Origin: Pseudorhodobacter sp.
GTDB lineage: Bacteria > Pseudomonadota > Alphaproteobacteria > Rhodobacterales > Rhodobacteraceae
DNA: 35,045 nucleotides
NCBI GenBank assembly: GCA_029254215.1
Contig: JAQWYA010000116.1
Span: 1 to 35,045 of the forward strand
Direction: 5' to 3'
In this document: piece after piece, positions 7,922 to 16,514 of the stretch
Position numbering within the stretch: the first letter of the stretch is position 1
Layout: each line of letters begins with the position of its first letter
Program-made: the position numbers and the translations under genes
The notes under the pieces: model-generated
Database searches by the model: none
The model's input: the letters and a program-made list of their open reading frames with translations, nothing else
Told to the model about the DNA's origin: nothing

Positions 7922-8770
7922 ATGAAACTCTTGCGCCATGGCCCCTTGGGTCAGGAGAAGCCGGGACTTTTGGCGGCGGATGGAACGATCCGGGATTTGT
8001 CGGCCCATGTGGCCGATATTGGCGGGGCGGCGATTTCGGACGCCGGGCTGGCCGCTTTGGCCGCGATCGACCCGTCAAGCCTGCCGGTGGTTGATGCGCA
8101 AACGCGGCTGGGTCCTTGTGTTTCGGGCACGGGCAAGTTCATCTGTATCGGGTTGAACTATGCCGATCACGCCGCCGAAGCCGGGATGACCGTGCCGCCG
8201 GAGCCTGTGATCTTCATGAAGGCGACTTCGGCGATCTGTGGCCCCAATGATCCGATCATCATCCCGCGCAACTCGGTCAAGACCGATTGGGAGGTTGAAC
8301 TGGCGGTCATCATCGGGACCCGCGCCAAATATGTCTCGGAGGCCGATGCGATGGCCCATGTCGCGGGCTTTGCCGTGGCCAATGACGTCTCTGAGCGGAC
8401 TTTCCAGACCGAACATTCGGGCCAATGGACCAAGGGCAAATCCGCCGACAACTTTGGCCAGCTTGGGCCCTGGCTTGTGACGCGCGATGAGGTGGCGGAC
8501 ACGCAAAACCTGTCGATGTGGCTGAGCGTGAACGGCGAGATGCGGCAGAACGGCTCTACCCGGACGATGGTTTACGGCGTGGCGCATGTGGTCAGCTATC
8601 TGTCGCGCTTCATGACGCTGCATCCGGGCGATGTGATTTCAACCGGCACGCCGCCCGGTGTCGGGATGGGCATGAAGCCGCCGCGCTATTTGAAGCCGGG
8701 GGATGTGGTGGAACTGGGGATCGAAGGGCTGGGCCAGCAGCGGCAGGACGTGATCGCAGACCCGGAATAG
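7922..8770 (+). CDS. Fumarylacetoacetate hydrolase-family protein (2,4-diketo-3-deoxy-acid hydrolase type)
   Basis: A 282-residue FAH-fold enzyme. The core begins at FICIGLNYADHAAEAG (73-88). The divalent-metal ligands are Glu124 and Glu126 in TDWEVELAVIIG and Asp155 in VANDVSER. The tail PGDVISTGTPPGVGMG is typical. Proteins of this group are often labelled ureidoglycolate lyase, but with a partner SDR gene a role in hydrolysing 2,4-diketo-3-deoxy-L-fuconate or a similar diketo acid to pyruvate and a short acid is more likely. The ATG at 7922 has a GGGA site. It is the last gene of this short operon and faces metG. Confidence 0.85.
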   Translation: MKLLRHGPLGQEKPGLLAADGTIRDLSAHVADIGGAAISDAGLAALAAIDPSSLPVVDAQTRLGPCVSGTGKFICIGLNYADHAAEAGMTVPPEPVIFMKATSAICGPNDPIIIPRNSVKTDWEVELAVIIGTRAKYVSEADAMAHVAGFAVANDVSERTFQTEHSGQWTKGKSADNFGQLGPWLVTRDEVADTQNLSMWLSVNGEMRQNGSTRTMVYGVAHVVSYLSRFMTLHPGDVISTGTPPGVGMGMKPPRYLKPGDVVELGIEGLGQQRQDVIADPE

Positions 8771-8801
8771 GCTGCCCAAGGGCCTGTACCCCAGCGGATT
8801 G

Positions 8802-8838
8802 AAAAAGCAGCGCCGCCCCGAAAGATCAAGGGCGGCGC
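8802..8838 (-). terminator. Rho-independent terminator of metG
   Basis: Perfect 9-bp stem GCGCCGCCC (8810-8818) with GGGCGGCGC (8830-8838) and an 11-nt loop. Read on the minus strand, it is followed after TGC by a run of five T (8806-8802). It lies 10 nt after the metG stop and may also insulate the convergent FAH gene. Confidence 0.8.
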
Positions 8839-8848
8839 AATGCGTAAA

Positions 8849-10558
8849 TCAGGTGCGGATCCCGGCGAAGCGGGCCTGCCATTCGACCCGCTCTTCATCC
8901 GTGATTTTGCGGAACAGAACTTCGGGCACCTCAAAGACATGGCCCACGGGCAGCACGGCCAGCGCCTCTGCCATCGAGGCGGGCCAGGACCAATCGTCGG
9001 TCTTCATGCCTGCCATCATCGAGGCCGAGGCTGCAGGGATGAAAGGCGCTGAAATCACGGCATAAACCCGGATCAGGTTTAGCGCGAGACGGATCATCGC
9101 AGCAGCGGCCTCCGGGTCGGTCTTGACCACGGTCCAAGGGGCTGCGGCCTGCAAATATTCGTTGCCCGCAACCCAGATGCCGCGCAATTCGATTGCGGCT
9201 TTGCGCACGTCCATCGCTTCCATATGCGCCTCATAGCTGCGCAGACGGCTTTCCAGATCGGCAATCAGCGCGGTTTCCCGTTCGCCAAAATGGCCACCCT
9301 CGGGAATGGCCTCGCCAAACTTGGAGCGGCAGAACTTGGTCACCCGGCTGACAAGGTTGCCCAGAACATCGGCCAGATCCTTGTTGGCCGATTGCTGAAA
9401 ATTCTCCCATGTGAACTCTGAGTCCGCAGATTCCGGGGCATGGGACAAGAGCCACCAGCGCCAGTAATCGGCGGGCAAAAGGCCAAGCGCCTGATCCATA
9501 AAGACCCCGCGCCCGCGCGAAGTGCTGAACTGACCGCCATCATAATTGAGGTAGTTGAAGGACTTGATGTAATCGACAAGCTTCCATGGCTCTGCCGACC
9601 CAAGGATCGTCGCCGGGAAGGACAGGGTGTGGAACGGCACGTTATCCTTGCCCATGAACTGGGTGTAGGTCACATCCTCGGCGCCTTTGTCGGTGCGCCA
9701 CCAGCGTTCCCAATCGCCGCCCGTCGCATCAGCCCATTCCTGCGTTGCCGCGATATATTCGATGGGTGCATCGAACCAGACATAAAAGACCTTGCCGTCC
9801 ATGCCCTGCCATGGCGCGCCGTCAAACTGCGCGGGCACGCCCCATTGCAGATCGCGGGTGATGCCCCGGTCTTGTAGCCCGTCGCCGTCATTGAGCCATT
9901 TCTTCGCGATCGAGGTCGTCAGGATCGGCCAATCCGCCTTGCTGTCGATCCAGTCTGCCAGCTTGCCGCGCAATTCCGATTGCCGCAAGAACAGGTGCTT
10001 GGTGTCGCGCAATTCCAACTCGGTGGAGCCGGAGATGACCGAGCGCGGGTTGATCAGATCGACCGGATCAAGCTGCTTGGTGCAATTGTCGCATTGATCG
10101 CCGCGCGCAGAGTCAAAGCCGCAATTGGGGCAGGTGCCCTCGATATAACGATCCGGCAGGAAGCGGCCATCGACCACGGAATACATCTGTTTTTCCGTGA
10201 CTTCCCGGATCAGCCCGGCCTCGGCCAGCCGCTTGGCGAAGGCCTGCGTCAAAACCCGGTTCTGCGGGCTGGAGGAGCGCCCGAAATGATCGAAGGACAG
10301 GTGGAAACCCCGCGCGATCTCGGCTTGAATGGCGTGCATTTCGGCGCAGTAATCGGCGACGGGCTTGCCAGCCTTGGCGGCGGCAAGTTCAGCGGGCGTG
10401 CCATGTTCATCGGTGGCGCAGATGAACATCACCTCATGCCCGCGCGCGCGCAGGTAGCGGGCATAAAGATCGGCCGGCAACTGGCTGCCGACAAGATTGC
10501 CCAGATGCTTGATCCCGTTGATATAGGGAATGGCGGATGTGATGAGATGCCGTGCCAT
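8849..10558 (-). CDS. metG: Methionine--tRNA ligase
   Basis: A 569-residue class I aminoacyl-tRNA synthetase that charges tRNA-Met. The HIGH-type motif is HLGN (18-21). A zinc knuckle is formed by Cys143/146 and Cys156/159 (CPNC...CDNC). The KMSKS loop is of the [10 protein letters not shown] form (344-353), seen in MetG1-type enzymes. The anticodon-binding helical domain follows, with no C-terminal EMAP/dimerisation domain. The ATG at 10558 has GAAGGGG just upstream. A stem-loop lies in its leader at 10578-10598 and a strong terminator follows the stop. Confidence 0.97.
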   Translation of the reverse strand: MARHLITSAIPYINGIKHLGNLVGSQLPADLYARYLRARGHEVMFICATDEHGTPAELAAAKAGKPVADYCAEMHAIQAEIARGFHLSFDHFGRSSSPQNRVLTQAFAKRLAEAGLIREVTEKQMYSVVDGRFLPDRYIEGTCPNCGFDSARGDQCDNCTKQLDPVDLINPRSVISGSTELELRDTKHLFLRQSELRGKLADWIDSKADWPILTTSIAKKWLNDGDGLQDRGITRDLQWGVPAQFDGAPWQGMDGKVFYVWFDAPIEYIAATQEWADATGGDWERWWRTDKGAEDVTYTQFMGKDNVPFHTLSFPATILGSAEPWKLVDYIKSFNYLNYDGGQFSTSRGRGVFMDQALGLLPADYWRWWLLSHAPESADSEFTWENFQQSANKDLADVLGNLVSRVTKFCRSKFGEAIPEGGHFGERETALIADLESRLRSYEAHMEAMDVRKAAIELRGIWVAGNEYLQAAAPWTVVKTDPEAAAAMIRLALNLIRVYAVISAPFIPAASASMMAGMKTDDWSWPASMAEALAVLPVGHVFEVPEVLFRKITDEERVEWQARFAGIRT

Positions 10559-10577
10559 GATGGGCCCCTTCGCTGCT

Positions 10578-10598
10578 TTGCGCTCTCCTTTAGCGCAA
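10578..10598 (-). promoter_or_regulatory. Stem-loop in the metG leader with an SD-like loop
   Basis: On the minus strand TTGCGCT pairs perfectly with AGCGCAA (7 bp), and the 7-nt loop reads AAAGGAG, a perfect Shine-Dalgarno sequence. It ends 19 nt before the metG ATG, which has its own GAAGGGG site. The loop could act as a ribosome standby or regulatory site, or be chance. Confidence 0.35.
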
Positions 10599-10613
10599 GG
10601 GCGCGGCGAGGGC

Positions 10614-10633
10614 CAGAAGGCTTGGCCCTTCTG
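10614..10633. terminator. Hairpin after the MFS transporter gene
   Basis: CAGAAGG (10614-10620) and CCTTCTG (10627-10633) form a 7-bp stem with a 6-nt loop, 6 nt after the stop of the minus-strand MFS gene. There is no T-run, so termination is only suggested. Confidence 0.35.
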
Positions 10634-10639
10634 CCCCTC

Positions 10640-11869
10640 TCAGCCGCCGGATTTGTCTTGGCCCCGGCGCAACAACCGGCCCACCCAGAAAGAGGTGCGC
10701 GGCTCGTAGGTATAGGCGGTTCTTTCGAAGGGGGCGGGGCGGGCGCGCATCCGGGCAATGCCGAAGGCGATCAGTAGAATATGGGCAATGGCGATCATCA
10801 GGAACATCGCCGAGGGCCCGTAGAGATCGATCACCACGGAGGCAAGGAAAGGGCTTGCAATCGCGCCCAAGGCATAGACGAACATCAGGGCGGCGGACAG
10901 TTCCACCCGCTCGCGGTTTTCGGCAAAGTCATGGGCATGGGCGGTTGAAACGGAATAGATCGGCAGGGTTGTGAAGCCAAACAAACCCGCCGACAGGAAG
11001 ACAGCCACCGTGCCAGACCCGGCCAGCAGGATCGTGACGGTGCAACTGACGATGCCCGTGGCGGAAAGCCAGATCAACACGGCGCGCCGGTCATATTTAT
11101 CTGCAATCCAGCCAATCGGGATTTGCGCCAAGGCCCCACCCAGAACGAAAGCCGCCAGAAACAAGGCGATCTGATCGGCGCGCAGGCCCACCTCCAGCCC
11201 GTAAACCGGGCCGACCATGCGAAACGCTGCCCCCGTGACGCCAGAGACCAGAACCCCCGCGACCGCGAGGGGAGACATCCTCCACGCCAGTCCGGGGCGG
11301 AGGCGGGGGGCCTGCGGTGTTTCGGGCACTTCGGCCTTGGTCAGGGTCAGCGGGAACAGGGCTGCACAGCAAGACAGCGCCAGAAGGTTGTAGGAGACGT
11401 AAGATGCGGGCTCTAACACACCGATCATCAACTGCGCGCCAAGGCTGCCGCCGATGTCGATCACCCGGTAGGTGCCCATCGCGCGCCCCCGCGTCTCATT
11501 CGTGACCTTGGCCTGAAGCCAAGCCTCGATGATCGTATAGCATCCCGCGATGCACAGCCCGGAGGCGACCCGCAAGACCGCCCAGGCAAGCGCGTCAATC
11601 ACCAGCATATGCGCTAAAATACCAATCGTGCCCGCTGCAACAAAGGCGGCGAAGGCGCGCGAATGGCCGACTTCGCCCATCAGGCGTGGCGCCCACCAGC
11701 AGCCGATAAAGAAGCCCACGAAATGCGCCGAGCCCAGAATGCCGATCTCAGCCGTTGAAAACCCAAGCGCCGCGCCCGAGATGGCATCAAGCGGGGCGAC
11801 CCCGCCCGATCCCAGTTGCAACAGCACGACAGAGAGAAATAAAGCCGCAAATGAAATTAGCAGTCGCAT
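10640..11869 (-). CDS. MFS transporter (YcaD-like)
   Basis: A 409-residue protein with about 12 hydrophobic segments in two six-helix halves, a plan of the major facilitator superfamily. Loop motifs resemble the family (WWAPRLMGEVGHSRAF after helix 2, GWIADKYDRRAVLIW after helix 8). It is an inner-membrane secondary transporter, similar in size and pattern to the YcaD group, with unknown substrate. I chose the ATG at 11869 (MRLLISFAALFLS), because the longer frame upstream overlaps the divergent TPR gene and has no membrane or family character. The gene lies 81 nt upstream of metG on the same strand. Confidence 0.88.
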   Translation of the reverse strand: MRLLISFAALFLSVVLLQLGSGGVAPLDAISGAALGFSTAEIGILGSAHFVGFFIGCWWAPRLMGEVGHSRAFAAFVAAGTIGILAHMLVIDALAWAVLRVASGLCIAGCYTIIEAWLQAKVTNETRGRAMGTYRVIDIGGSLGAQLMIGVLEPASYVSYNLLALSCCAALFPLTLTKAEVPETPQAPRLRPGLAWRMSPLAVAGVLVSGVTGAAFRMVGPVYGLEVGLRADQIALFLAAFVLGGALAQIPIGWIADKYDRRAVLIWLSATGIVSCTVTILLAGSGTVAVFLSAGLFGFTTLPIYSVSTAHAHDFAENRERVELSAALMFVYALGAIASPFLASVVIDLYGPSAMFLMIAIAHILLIAFGIARMRARPAPFERTAYTYEPRTSFWVGRLLRRGQDKSGG

Positions 11870-12015
11870 CTTAAATGGGCTTTCTTCTCTGGCCTTGCGG
11901 TAGATGATCTGTTTTACGCAGTCGCGTCTACCCCTGTTGGTCCTTGCGACCCTTCTGGATGATCCATTAGTCTTGGGCCTGTCGCCGACCGCTTTTCGTA
12001 ATTTGGGAGAATGCG

Positions 12016-13500
12016 ATGCACCGCAAAGGAATGACCACCGCTTTGACCGCCGCGCTTTTGTCGGGCGCGGCTGCGTTCGGCTGGTACCAGTGGGGCAGCG
12101 TCCTGCAGGCCGTGGCCCCAAGTGCCTCGGCGCAATCGGCAACCGCCCAGCCTCTGACGGCCGAAGGCTTGTCTGCGGCGCTCAGGGCGCGGCTTGAAAC
12201 GGTCCGCGCTGCGATGGCAGAGGCGCAGGGGCCAGCCCTCGCGGCGCTTTTACGCCAGCAGGACGGAATTTTGCGCGCTTTGGCCGCCCCTGCCGCCAGT
12301 TTGGCAGAGGCCGAGGAAACCCGCGCTTTGCTGAGTGGCATCCAGTCCAGCTACGGATCTGCCCCGCCCGCCGGGTCAGAGGCCGCGCTGGAAGCCTTGG
12401 GCGCAGGCGATATTGCCGGGTCTGCGGCGCTGTTTTCAGATATCCGCGCGCAGGCCGAGGCCGAGATCCGGCGCGCCGCCGAGGCCGCTTTTGGCTTGGG
12501 CAAGATTGCGGCGGCCCAGTCTGATCTGGCGGCAGCGGCAGGGTTTTACAGCCGCGCGGCAGAGCTTGCTGGGCGCAGCCTGTATTTCAAGGAAGCCGAG
12601 CGGAGCTTTTTGCAATCGGGTCAGGCAGCGGCGGCTTTGGCCCTTGGCGACCGCTATGTTGCGGCCACACAACGTGAATTCGGCCCGACCAGCCCGGAAT
12701 TCGCAGAGGCTCTTTCGCAGGTCGGTCAAACGCTTTTGGCAAATGGCCGGGCGGAGGATGCGCAGAAGCTGATCCGGCGGGCTATTCAGGTCGGCGCACA
12801 AAGCCCCGGTGAAAAGCCCGAGGCGCAGGCCCAGCGGCTCAGCAATCTGGGCGCTATTCTGCGGGCCTCGGGCCGCGCGGCGGAGGCGGAGCCTTTGTTC
12901 CGTCAGGCCATTGCGATTGACCAGCAGGCCCCGAATGGCGTTTACCCCGATACGGCGATCCGTCTGGCCAATCTGGCAAGCCTGCTGCAGGCGGCGGGCC
13001 GTCTGGAAGAGGCGGAGGCCTATTACGACGCCGCCCTCAAGGCCAATCGGGAGGCTTACGGCCCGACCCACCCCGATCTGTTCACCCGGCTGACCGGTCT
13101 GGCCGATATCCGGGTCTTGCGCGGCAAGAAAGAGGCGGCGATCCCCCTTTATCTGGAGGCCGCAACGGCCGTGCGGGACAGTCTTGGGCCTTATCATCCC
13201 GATTTCACAAAGCGTCTGTCTGTCTTGGCGGGGGGCTTGCGCAACTCCGATGCCTATCCCGAGGCGGAGGTGCTTTATCGGGAAGTACTGGACCGGATCG
13301 AGGCGCGCAGTGGCAAGGATCACGCCGATTACGGGCGGGCGCTGAACAATCTGGGCCTGTTGTTGCGGGACGCCGGAGAGACACGCTCTGCAACCGAGGT
13401 GTTTGAGCAGGCCGTCTTGATCCTGAATGCGGCGCTGGGCATCAATCATGCCGACAGCCGGACGGTCGCGGCAAATCTGGCGGCGTTGCAGGCCCGCTAA
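12016..13500 (+). CDS. Tetratricopeptide-repeat protein with N-terminal membrane anchor
   Basis: A 494-residue protein. An N-terminal hydrophobic stretch (about 7-22, TALTAALLSGAAAFGW) suggests a membrane anchor or uncleaved signal. An Ala-rich helical region follows to about 200. From there to the end are kinesin-light-chain-type TPRs of about 42 residues, each with a pattern such as LSNLGAILRASGRAAEAEPLFRQAI, LANLASLLQAAGRLEEAEAYYDAAL and LNNLGLLLRDAGETRSATEVFEQAV (first and last residues of these repeats are visible at about 275, 320 and 450). It is likely a scaffold in the periplasm or at the membrane, with partner unknown. The ATG at 12016 has GGGAGAA upstream. It is divergent from the MFS gene and convergent with the imuA-like gene. 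Confidence 0.85.
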   Translation: MHRKGMTTALTAALLSGAAAFGWYQWGSVLQAVAPSASAQSATAQPLTAEGLSAALRARLETVRAAMAEAQGPALAALLRQQDGILRALAAPAASLAEAEETRALLSGIQSSYGSAPPAGSEAALEALGAGDIAGSAALFSDIRAQAEAEIRRAAEAAFGLGKIAAAQSDLAAAAGFYSRAAELAGRSLYFKEAERSFLQSGQAAAALALGDRYVAATQREFGPTSPEFAEALSQVGQTLLANGRAEDAQKLIRRAIQVGAQSPGEKPEAQAQRLSNLGAILRASGRAAEAEPLFRQAIAIDQQAPNGVYPDTAIRLANLASLLQAAGRLEEAEAYYDAALKANREAYGPTHPDLFTRLTGLADIRVLRGKKEAAIPLYLEAATAVRDSLGPYHPDFTKRLSVLAGGLRNSDAYPEAEVLYREVLDRIEARSGKDHADYGRALNNLGLLLRDAGETRSATEVFEQAVLILNAALGINHADSRTVAANLAALQAR

Positions 13501-13540
13501 GACTTTGTGAGAAGGCCGTTTTCGTAGATTGGGTTATGGG

Positions 13541-14161
13541 TCATGGTGGGGGCTCGGCATAGTCTGCCGTGGCATCCTGCCGATCTATCAGCCAAGTTTT
13601 GGGCGGCTCCATCCGCGAGCGCACACGTTCCAACCGCCAGCCGCCGGGGCGGTGGCCGATATGCCAGCGGCTTTCCACGCCGGGCGCGCCGCCCTGATCC
13701 GGGGTCAGGATCAGCCCAAGCGGCGGCTCGCGCGTGTTTTTCGCGCCGGCTTCGGTGGCGAGTTGCAGGCGGCGGATGGCGGTCAGGCCGGGCGGCGCGG
13801 GAAGATCGGCGATGACAAGGCTGACGCAGCCCGCGCGCAAGGCCTCCTCCATCGCCCAAAGCAGATCGGCGGGGCGCTGGGCGGCCGCAAACAAAAGCCG
13901 CCCCGGATCCGTGAAATCGGCCAGCCCGTCGGCATGGGGCCTCTCACTTTGCCAGCGGGGCAGAATCCACAGGGCGGGTGCGGTTTGGGGCGGATGTGCG
14001 CCCAGAATCATTGCGGCCAGACTGCGCCGGGCGGGGCCGCACAGCTCATGCACGCGACCGCGCAGCAAGCCGGGCGCGCCGGGGGCGTCCCAAAGCGGCT
14101 GTTGCAGCGCTGCGGCTGCTCTGCCCTGCCTGAGGGCTTTCTGACTGTCCTGAATCAGCAT
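13541..14161 (-). CDS. imuA: ImuA-like SOS mutagenesis protein (orphan)
   Basis: A protein of 206 residues with the RecA-like but Walker-less pattern of alphaproteobacterial ImuA: HELCGPARRSLAAMILG, ALWILPRW, DPGRLLFAAAQRPADLLWAMEEALR, LVIADLPAPPGLTAIRRLQLA and LGLILTPDQGGAPGVESRWHI. ImuA works with ImuB and DnaE2 in error-prone translesion synthesis. A LexA box sits directly upstream (14177-14191). Two starts are possible, ATG 14176 and ATG 14161. I prefer 14161, since AAAAGGG lies before it and outside the operator. No imuB or dnaE2 is next to it, because the following gene is on the other strand. Name rests on pattern and on the SOS box. Confidence 0.7.
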   Translation of the reverse strand: MLIQDSQKALRQGRAAAALQQPLWDAPGAPGLLRGRVHELCGPARRSLAAMILGAHPPQTAPALWILPRWQSERPHADGLADFTDPGRLLFAAAQRPADLLWAMEEALRAGCVSLVIADLPAPPGLTAIRRLQLATEAGAKNTREPPLGLILTPDQGGAPGVESRWHIGHRPGGWRLERVRSRMEPPKTWLIDRQDATADYAEPPP

Positions 14162-14176
14162 GATCCCTTTTAGCAT

Positions 14177-14191
14177 GTTCGTGATATGTTC
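14177..14191. promoter_or_regulatory. LexA (SOS) box GTTC-N7-GTTC
   Basis: The sequence GTTCGTGATATGTTC is an exact match to the direct-repeat LexA box of alphaproteobacteria. It ends 1 nt before ATG 14176 of the imuA-like gene and 15 nt before ATG 14161, so LexA bound here would block its transcription. It is about 110 nt upstream of the divergent aldo-keto reductase, which could also be affected. Confidence 0.8.
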
Positions 14192-14302
14192 TCAATTCCC
14201 AAGGTCGCAACGCGCCCTGTCGCCTTGCGCCCGCCCCGGATTGATGCAACCTTTCAGCCCAACAGGAAAAACCAGTCCCGACCCCGTCTGAAAGGCCCGA
14301 TG

Positions 14303-15343
14303 ATGAAACAGCTTCCGCTTGGAAAAACCGGACTTATGGTCTCGGAGCTTTGCCTCGGGACGATGACATGGGGCAGCCAGAATACCGAAAGCGAAGGCCA
14401 TGATCAGATTGCCCTCGCGCTCGACCATGATGTGACGTTCTGGGACACGGCCGAGATGTATCCGACCAACCCGATCAAGGCCGAAACCATTGGCGGCACT
14501 GAAAAGGTGATCGGCAACTGGTTTGCGCGGAATGGCGGGCGGGACAAGGTTGTGCTGGCCACCAAGATCACCGGCGCGGGCAATGATTATGTTCGCGATG
14601 GCGCGCCCGTCACAGGGGCCAGCCTGCGCACGGCGGTTGAGGAATCTCTTGTCCGGCTTCAGACGGATTACATTGATCTTTATCAGATCCACTGGCCCAA
14701 TCGCGGCTCGTATCATTTCCGAAGGATTTGGGGTTTCAAACCCAAGACCGACAAGCAAACGGTCGTGGATCACATGGAAGACGTGCTTCAATCGGCGCAA
14801 AAGCTGGTGGAAGAGGGCAAGATCCGCGCCATCGGCCTGTCCAATGAAAGCGTCTGGGGCGCGGCCAACTGGCTGCGCATTGCCGATCAGGCAGGCTTGC
14901 CGCGCATGGCGACGGTACAGAATGAGTATTCCCTGCTTTGCCGCCAGTTTGACAGTGACTGGGCTGAATTGGCCGCGATGGAAGACATGCCGCTTCTGGC
15001 ATTCTCGCCGCTGGCTGCCGGCTTGCTGACCGGAAAATATGCGGGTGGCGTGATCCCGGATGGCACAAGGCGCGTGAACACTCCCGATCTGGGGGGGCGG
15101 ATTTCGCCCTATGTGTTCGAGGCGGTGGCCGCCTATATGGGCATTGCGGCCCGGCATGGGCTGGATGCGAGCCAGATGGCCTTGGCCTTTTGCCTGACGC
15201 GGCCGTTCCCGATTGTGCCGATCATCGGGGCAACATCGCTTGCCCAATTGCGCAGCAACATCGACGCGGCGGGCCTTGAATTGTCGCCCGAGGTGATGGC
15301 CGAGATTGATCAGGCGCACCGGGCCTATCCGGCACCGTATTGA
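14303..15343 (+). CDS. Aldo/keto reductase (Tas-like)
   Basis: A 346-residue NADP(H)-dependent oxidoreductase of the aldo/keto reductase family, closest in pattern to E. coli Tas. The TIM-barrel residues are visible: Asp and Tyr in FWDTAEMYP, Lys in VVLATKITG and His in LYQIHWPNR. NADPH-binding elements are near the end (PIVPIIGATSLAQLRSNIDA). Two ATG codons lie in tandem at 14300 and 14303. AAAGG at 14291-14295 gives better spacing to 14303. The carbonyl substrate is unknown. It starts a run of plus-strand genes, with the lipoprotein gene beginning 17 nt after its stop. Confidence 0.93.
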   Translation: MKQLPLGKTGLMVSELCLGTMTWGSQNTESEGHDQIALALDHDVTFWDTAEMYPTNPIKAETIGGTEKVIGNWFARNGGRDKVVLATKITGAGNDYVRDGAPVTGASLRTAVEESLVRLQTDYIDLYQIHWPNRGSYHFRRIWGFKPKTDKQTVVDHMEDVLQSAQKLVEEGKIRAIGLSNESVWGAANWLRIADQAGLPRMATVQNEYSLLCRQFDSDWAELAAMEDMPLLAFSPLAAGLLTGKYAGGVIPDGTRRVNTPDLGGRISPYVFEAVAAYMGIAARHGLDASQMALAFCLTRPFPIVPIIGATSLAQLRSNIDAAGLELSPEVMAEIDQAHRAYPAPY

Positions 15344-15360
15344 GAATGAGGGGAAAGCGG

Positions 15361-15993
15361 ATGGCTTTGAAAGGGTGTAACGGGCAGGGATTTGGGCTGT
15401 CTGTAAGGCGGCTGGCGTTTTGCCTGCTTTTGCCCGCCTTGGCAGGTTGCCAGGTGATCGGCTTTGGGGGTGGCGACGATGCGCCGCTTGGCGATCCCTT
15501 GCAAGCGACCGAGATTGACGTGTCGGTTCTGCCTGCCCAAGGCGGAATTATTGAGGCCCCGGTGGAGGAGCAGCCTGCCGCTGCGGTGGAAATTCGTCCC
15601 TCCCCCCAACCTGTCGCAGCCCCTCGCGACGGCGCGGCGTCACAGGCCGCAGCGCCGCCACCCGCTCCTACTTCCAAACCCAGCACCCGCCCTGCGCCAC
15701 CGCCTGAACCCGCCGTTGCGACCAGCACGGAACGCAATGATTGGGAGCCGCCGCGCACCGCCGCCCATGTCGCCTGCGAACTCGCGGGGGGAAGTTTTGT
15801 CGCCGCGGGCCGGGGGCGCGGCAAGACCTGCCAATATCCGACCAAGGACGGCGGCAAGCAATGCAGCGCCAGCAATCAGTGTGAAGGGGTCTGTCTGGCC
15901 CGGTCGCGGACCTGTGCGCCGGTCAATCCGCTTTTGGGATGCAATGAGGTGCTGCAAGCCGATGGACGGTCGACGCGGCTATGCCTCGACTGA
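15361..15993 (+). CDS. Putative lipoprotein with Pro/Ala-rich linker and Cys-rich C-terminus
   Basis: A 210-residue protein. A type II signal peptide ends at the lipobox LAGC (Cys30), so the mature form should be lipid-anchored. Residues of about 75-130 are rich in Pro and Ala and act as a flexible, probably wall-spanning linker. The C-terminal 80 residues carry many Cys (CELAGG, TCQYPT, QCSASNQCEGVCLARSRTC, GCNEVL), likely a disulphide-linked periplasmic domain. I do not recognise the family. The ATG at 15361 is preceded by AGGGG with 7-nt spacing and is preferred to starts at 15340 and 15346. It overlaps the next lipoprotein gene by 13 nt. Confidence 0.75.
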   Translation: MALKGCNGQGFGLSVRRLAFCLLLPALAGCQVIGFGGGDDAPLGDPLQATEIDVSVLPAQGGIIEAPVEEQPAAAVEIRPSPQPVAAPRDGAASQAAAPPPAPTSKPSTRPAPPPEPAVATSTERNDWEPPRTAAHVACELAGGSFVAAGRGRGKTCQYPTKDGGKQCSASNQCEGVCLARSRTCAPVNPLLGCNEVLQADGRSTRLCLD

Positions 15994-16514
15994 TCATTGC
16001 CTTGCTCTTGCTGGGGGCCTGCGCGCAGGCCCCGGTCCGGCAGGGCTACCGTTTGGCGAATGCCCCGATCTATTCCAGCGCTGTGCTGGAAACGGCGCGG
16101 CTTGAAGGACGCTGGGTACAGGTTGCGGTGTATCAGCCGCCCACTGCCGCGCGCTGCCCTGCGCCAAGGTTGACGTTGGAGCCGCAACCGGAGGGCGGGC
16201 TTGCGCTTTCCGGTCAGCTCTGCGCCCCCGATTTGCAAAATGTGAAAACGATGCTGCGCCCAACGGGGCCGGGGCGTTTTGTGGCCTCAAGGCCGATCGC
16301 CGCCGGGCTTGACGGGCCTTGGTGGGTGCTTTGGGTCGATACGGATTATCGGACGGTGTTGATCGGCTCGCCCGATGGTAAATTCGGTTTTGTGCTGAAC
16401 CGGACGGAGGCTTTGCCCGATGACCGCCGACGTGCGGTTCTCGAATTGTTGGACTGGAACGGCTATGATCCGGAGGGCCTGAGGTTTCTCACGCCGGGAC
16501 GCGGGTCACCCTAA
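15981..16514 (+). CDS. Lipocalin-like lipoprotein
   Basis: A 177-residue protein with lipobox LLGAC (Cys14). The mature part follows the bacterial lipocalin (Blc) pattern: the first strand motif LEGRWVQVAVYQ, two Cys (CPAPRL, LCAPD) that could form a disulphide, and the late strand motif WWVLWVDTDYRTVLIGSPDGKFGFVLNR (given here by its ends at about 117 and 144). Such proteins sit at the outer membrane and bind lipids or lipid-like molecules. The ATG overlaps the preceding lipoprotein gene by 13 nt, pointing to co-translation. The 3' end overlaps the convergent XRE gene by 9 nt. Confidence 0.8.
   Translation: MPRLIIALLLLGACAQAPVRQGYRLANAPIYSSAVLETARLEGRWVQVAVYQPPTAARCPAPRLTLEPQPEGGLALSGQLCAPDLQNVKTMLRPTGPGRFVASRPIAAGLDGPWWVLWVDTDYRTVLIGSPDGKFGFVLNRTEALPDDRRRAVLELLDWNGYDPEGLRFLTPGRGSP

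Noticed and set aside
11870-12142. N-terminal extension of the MFS transporter
   Set aside because: The extension overlaps the divergent TPR gene, is Arg/Pro-rich and precedes the first natural membrane helix, so the ATG at 11869 is preferred.
12436-13449. 337-codon open frame opposite the TPR gene
   Set aside because: The plus strand has clear TPR repeats and a good start. The antisense frame shows no recognisable motif.
14192-15319. 375-codon open frame opposite the aldo-keto reductase
   Set aside because: The aldo-keto reductase has all catalytic residues on the plus strand. The antisense frame is a shadow.
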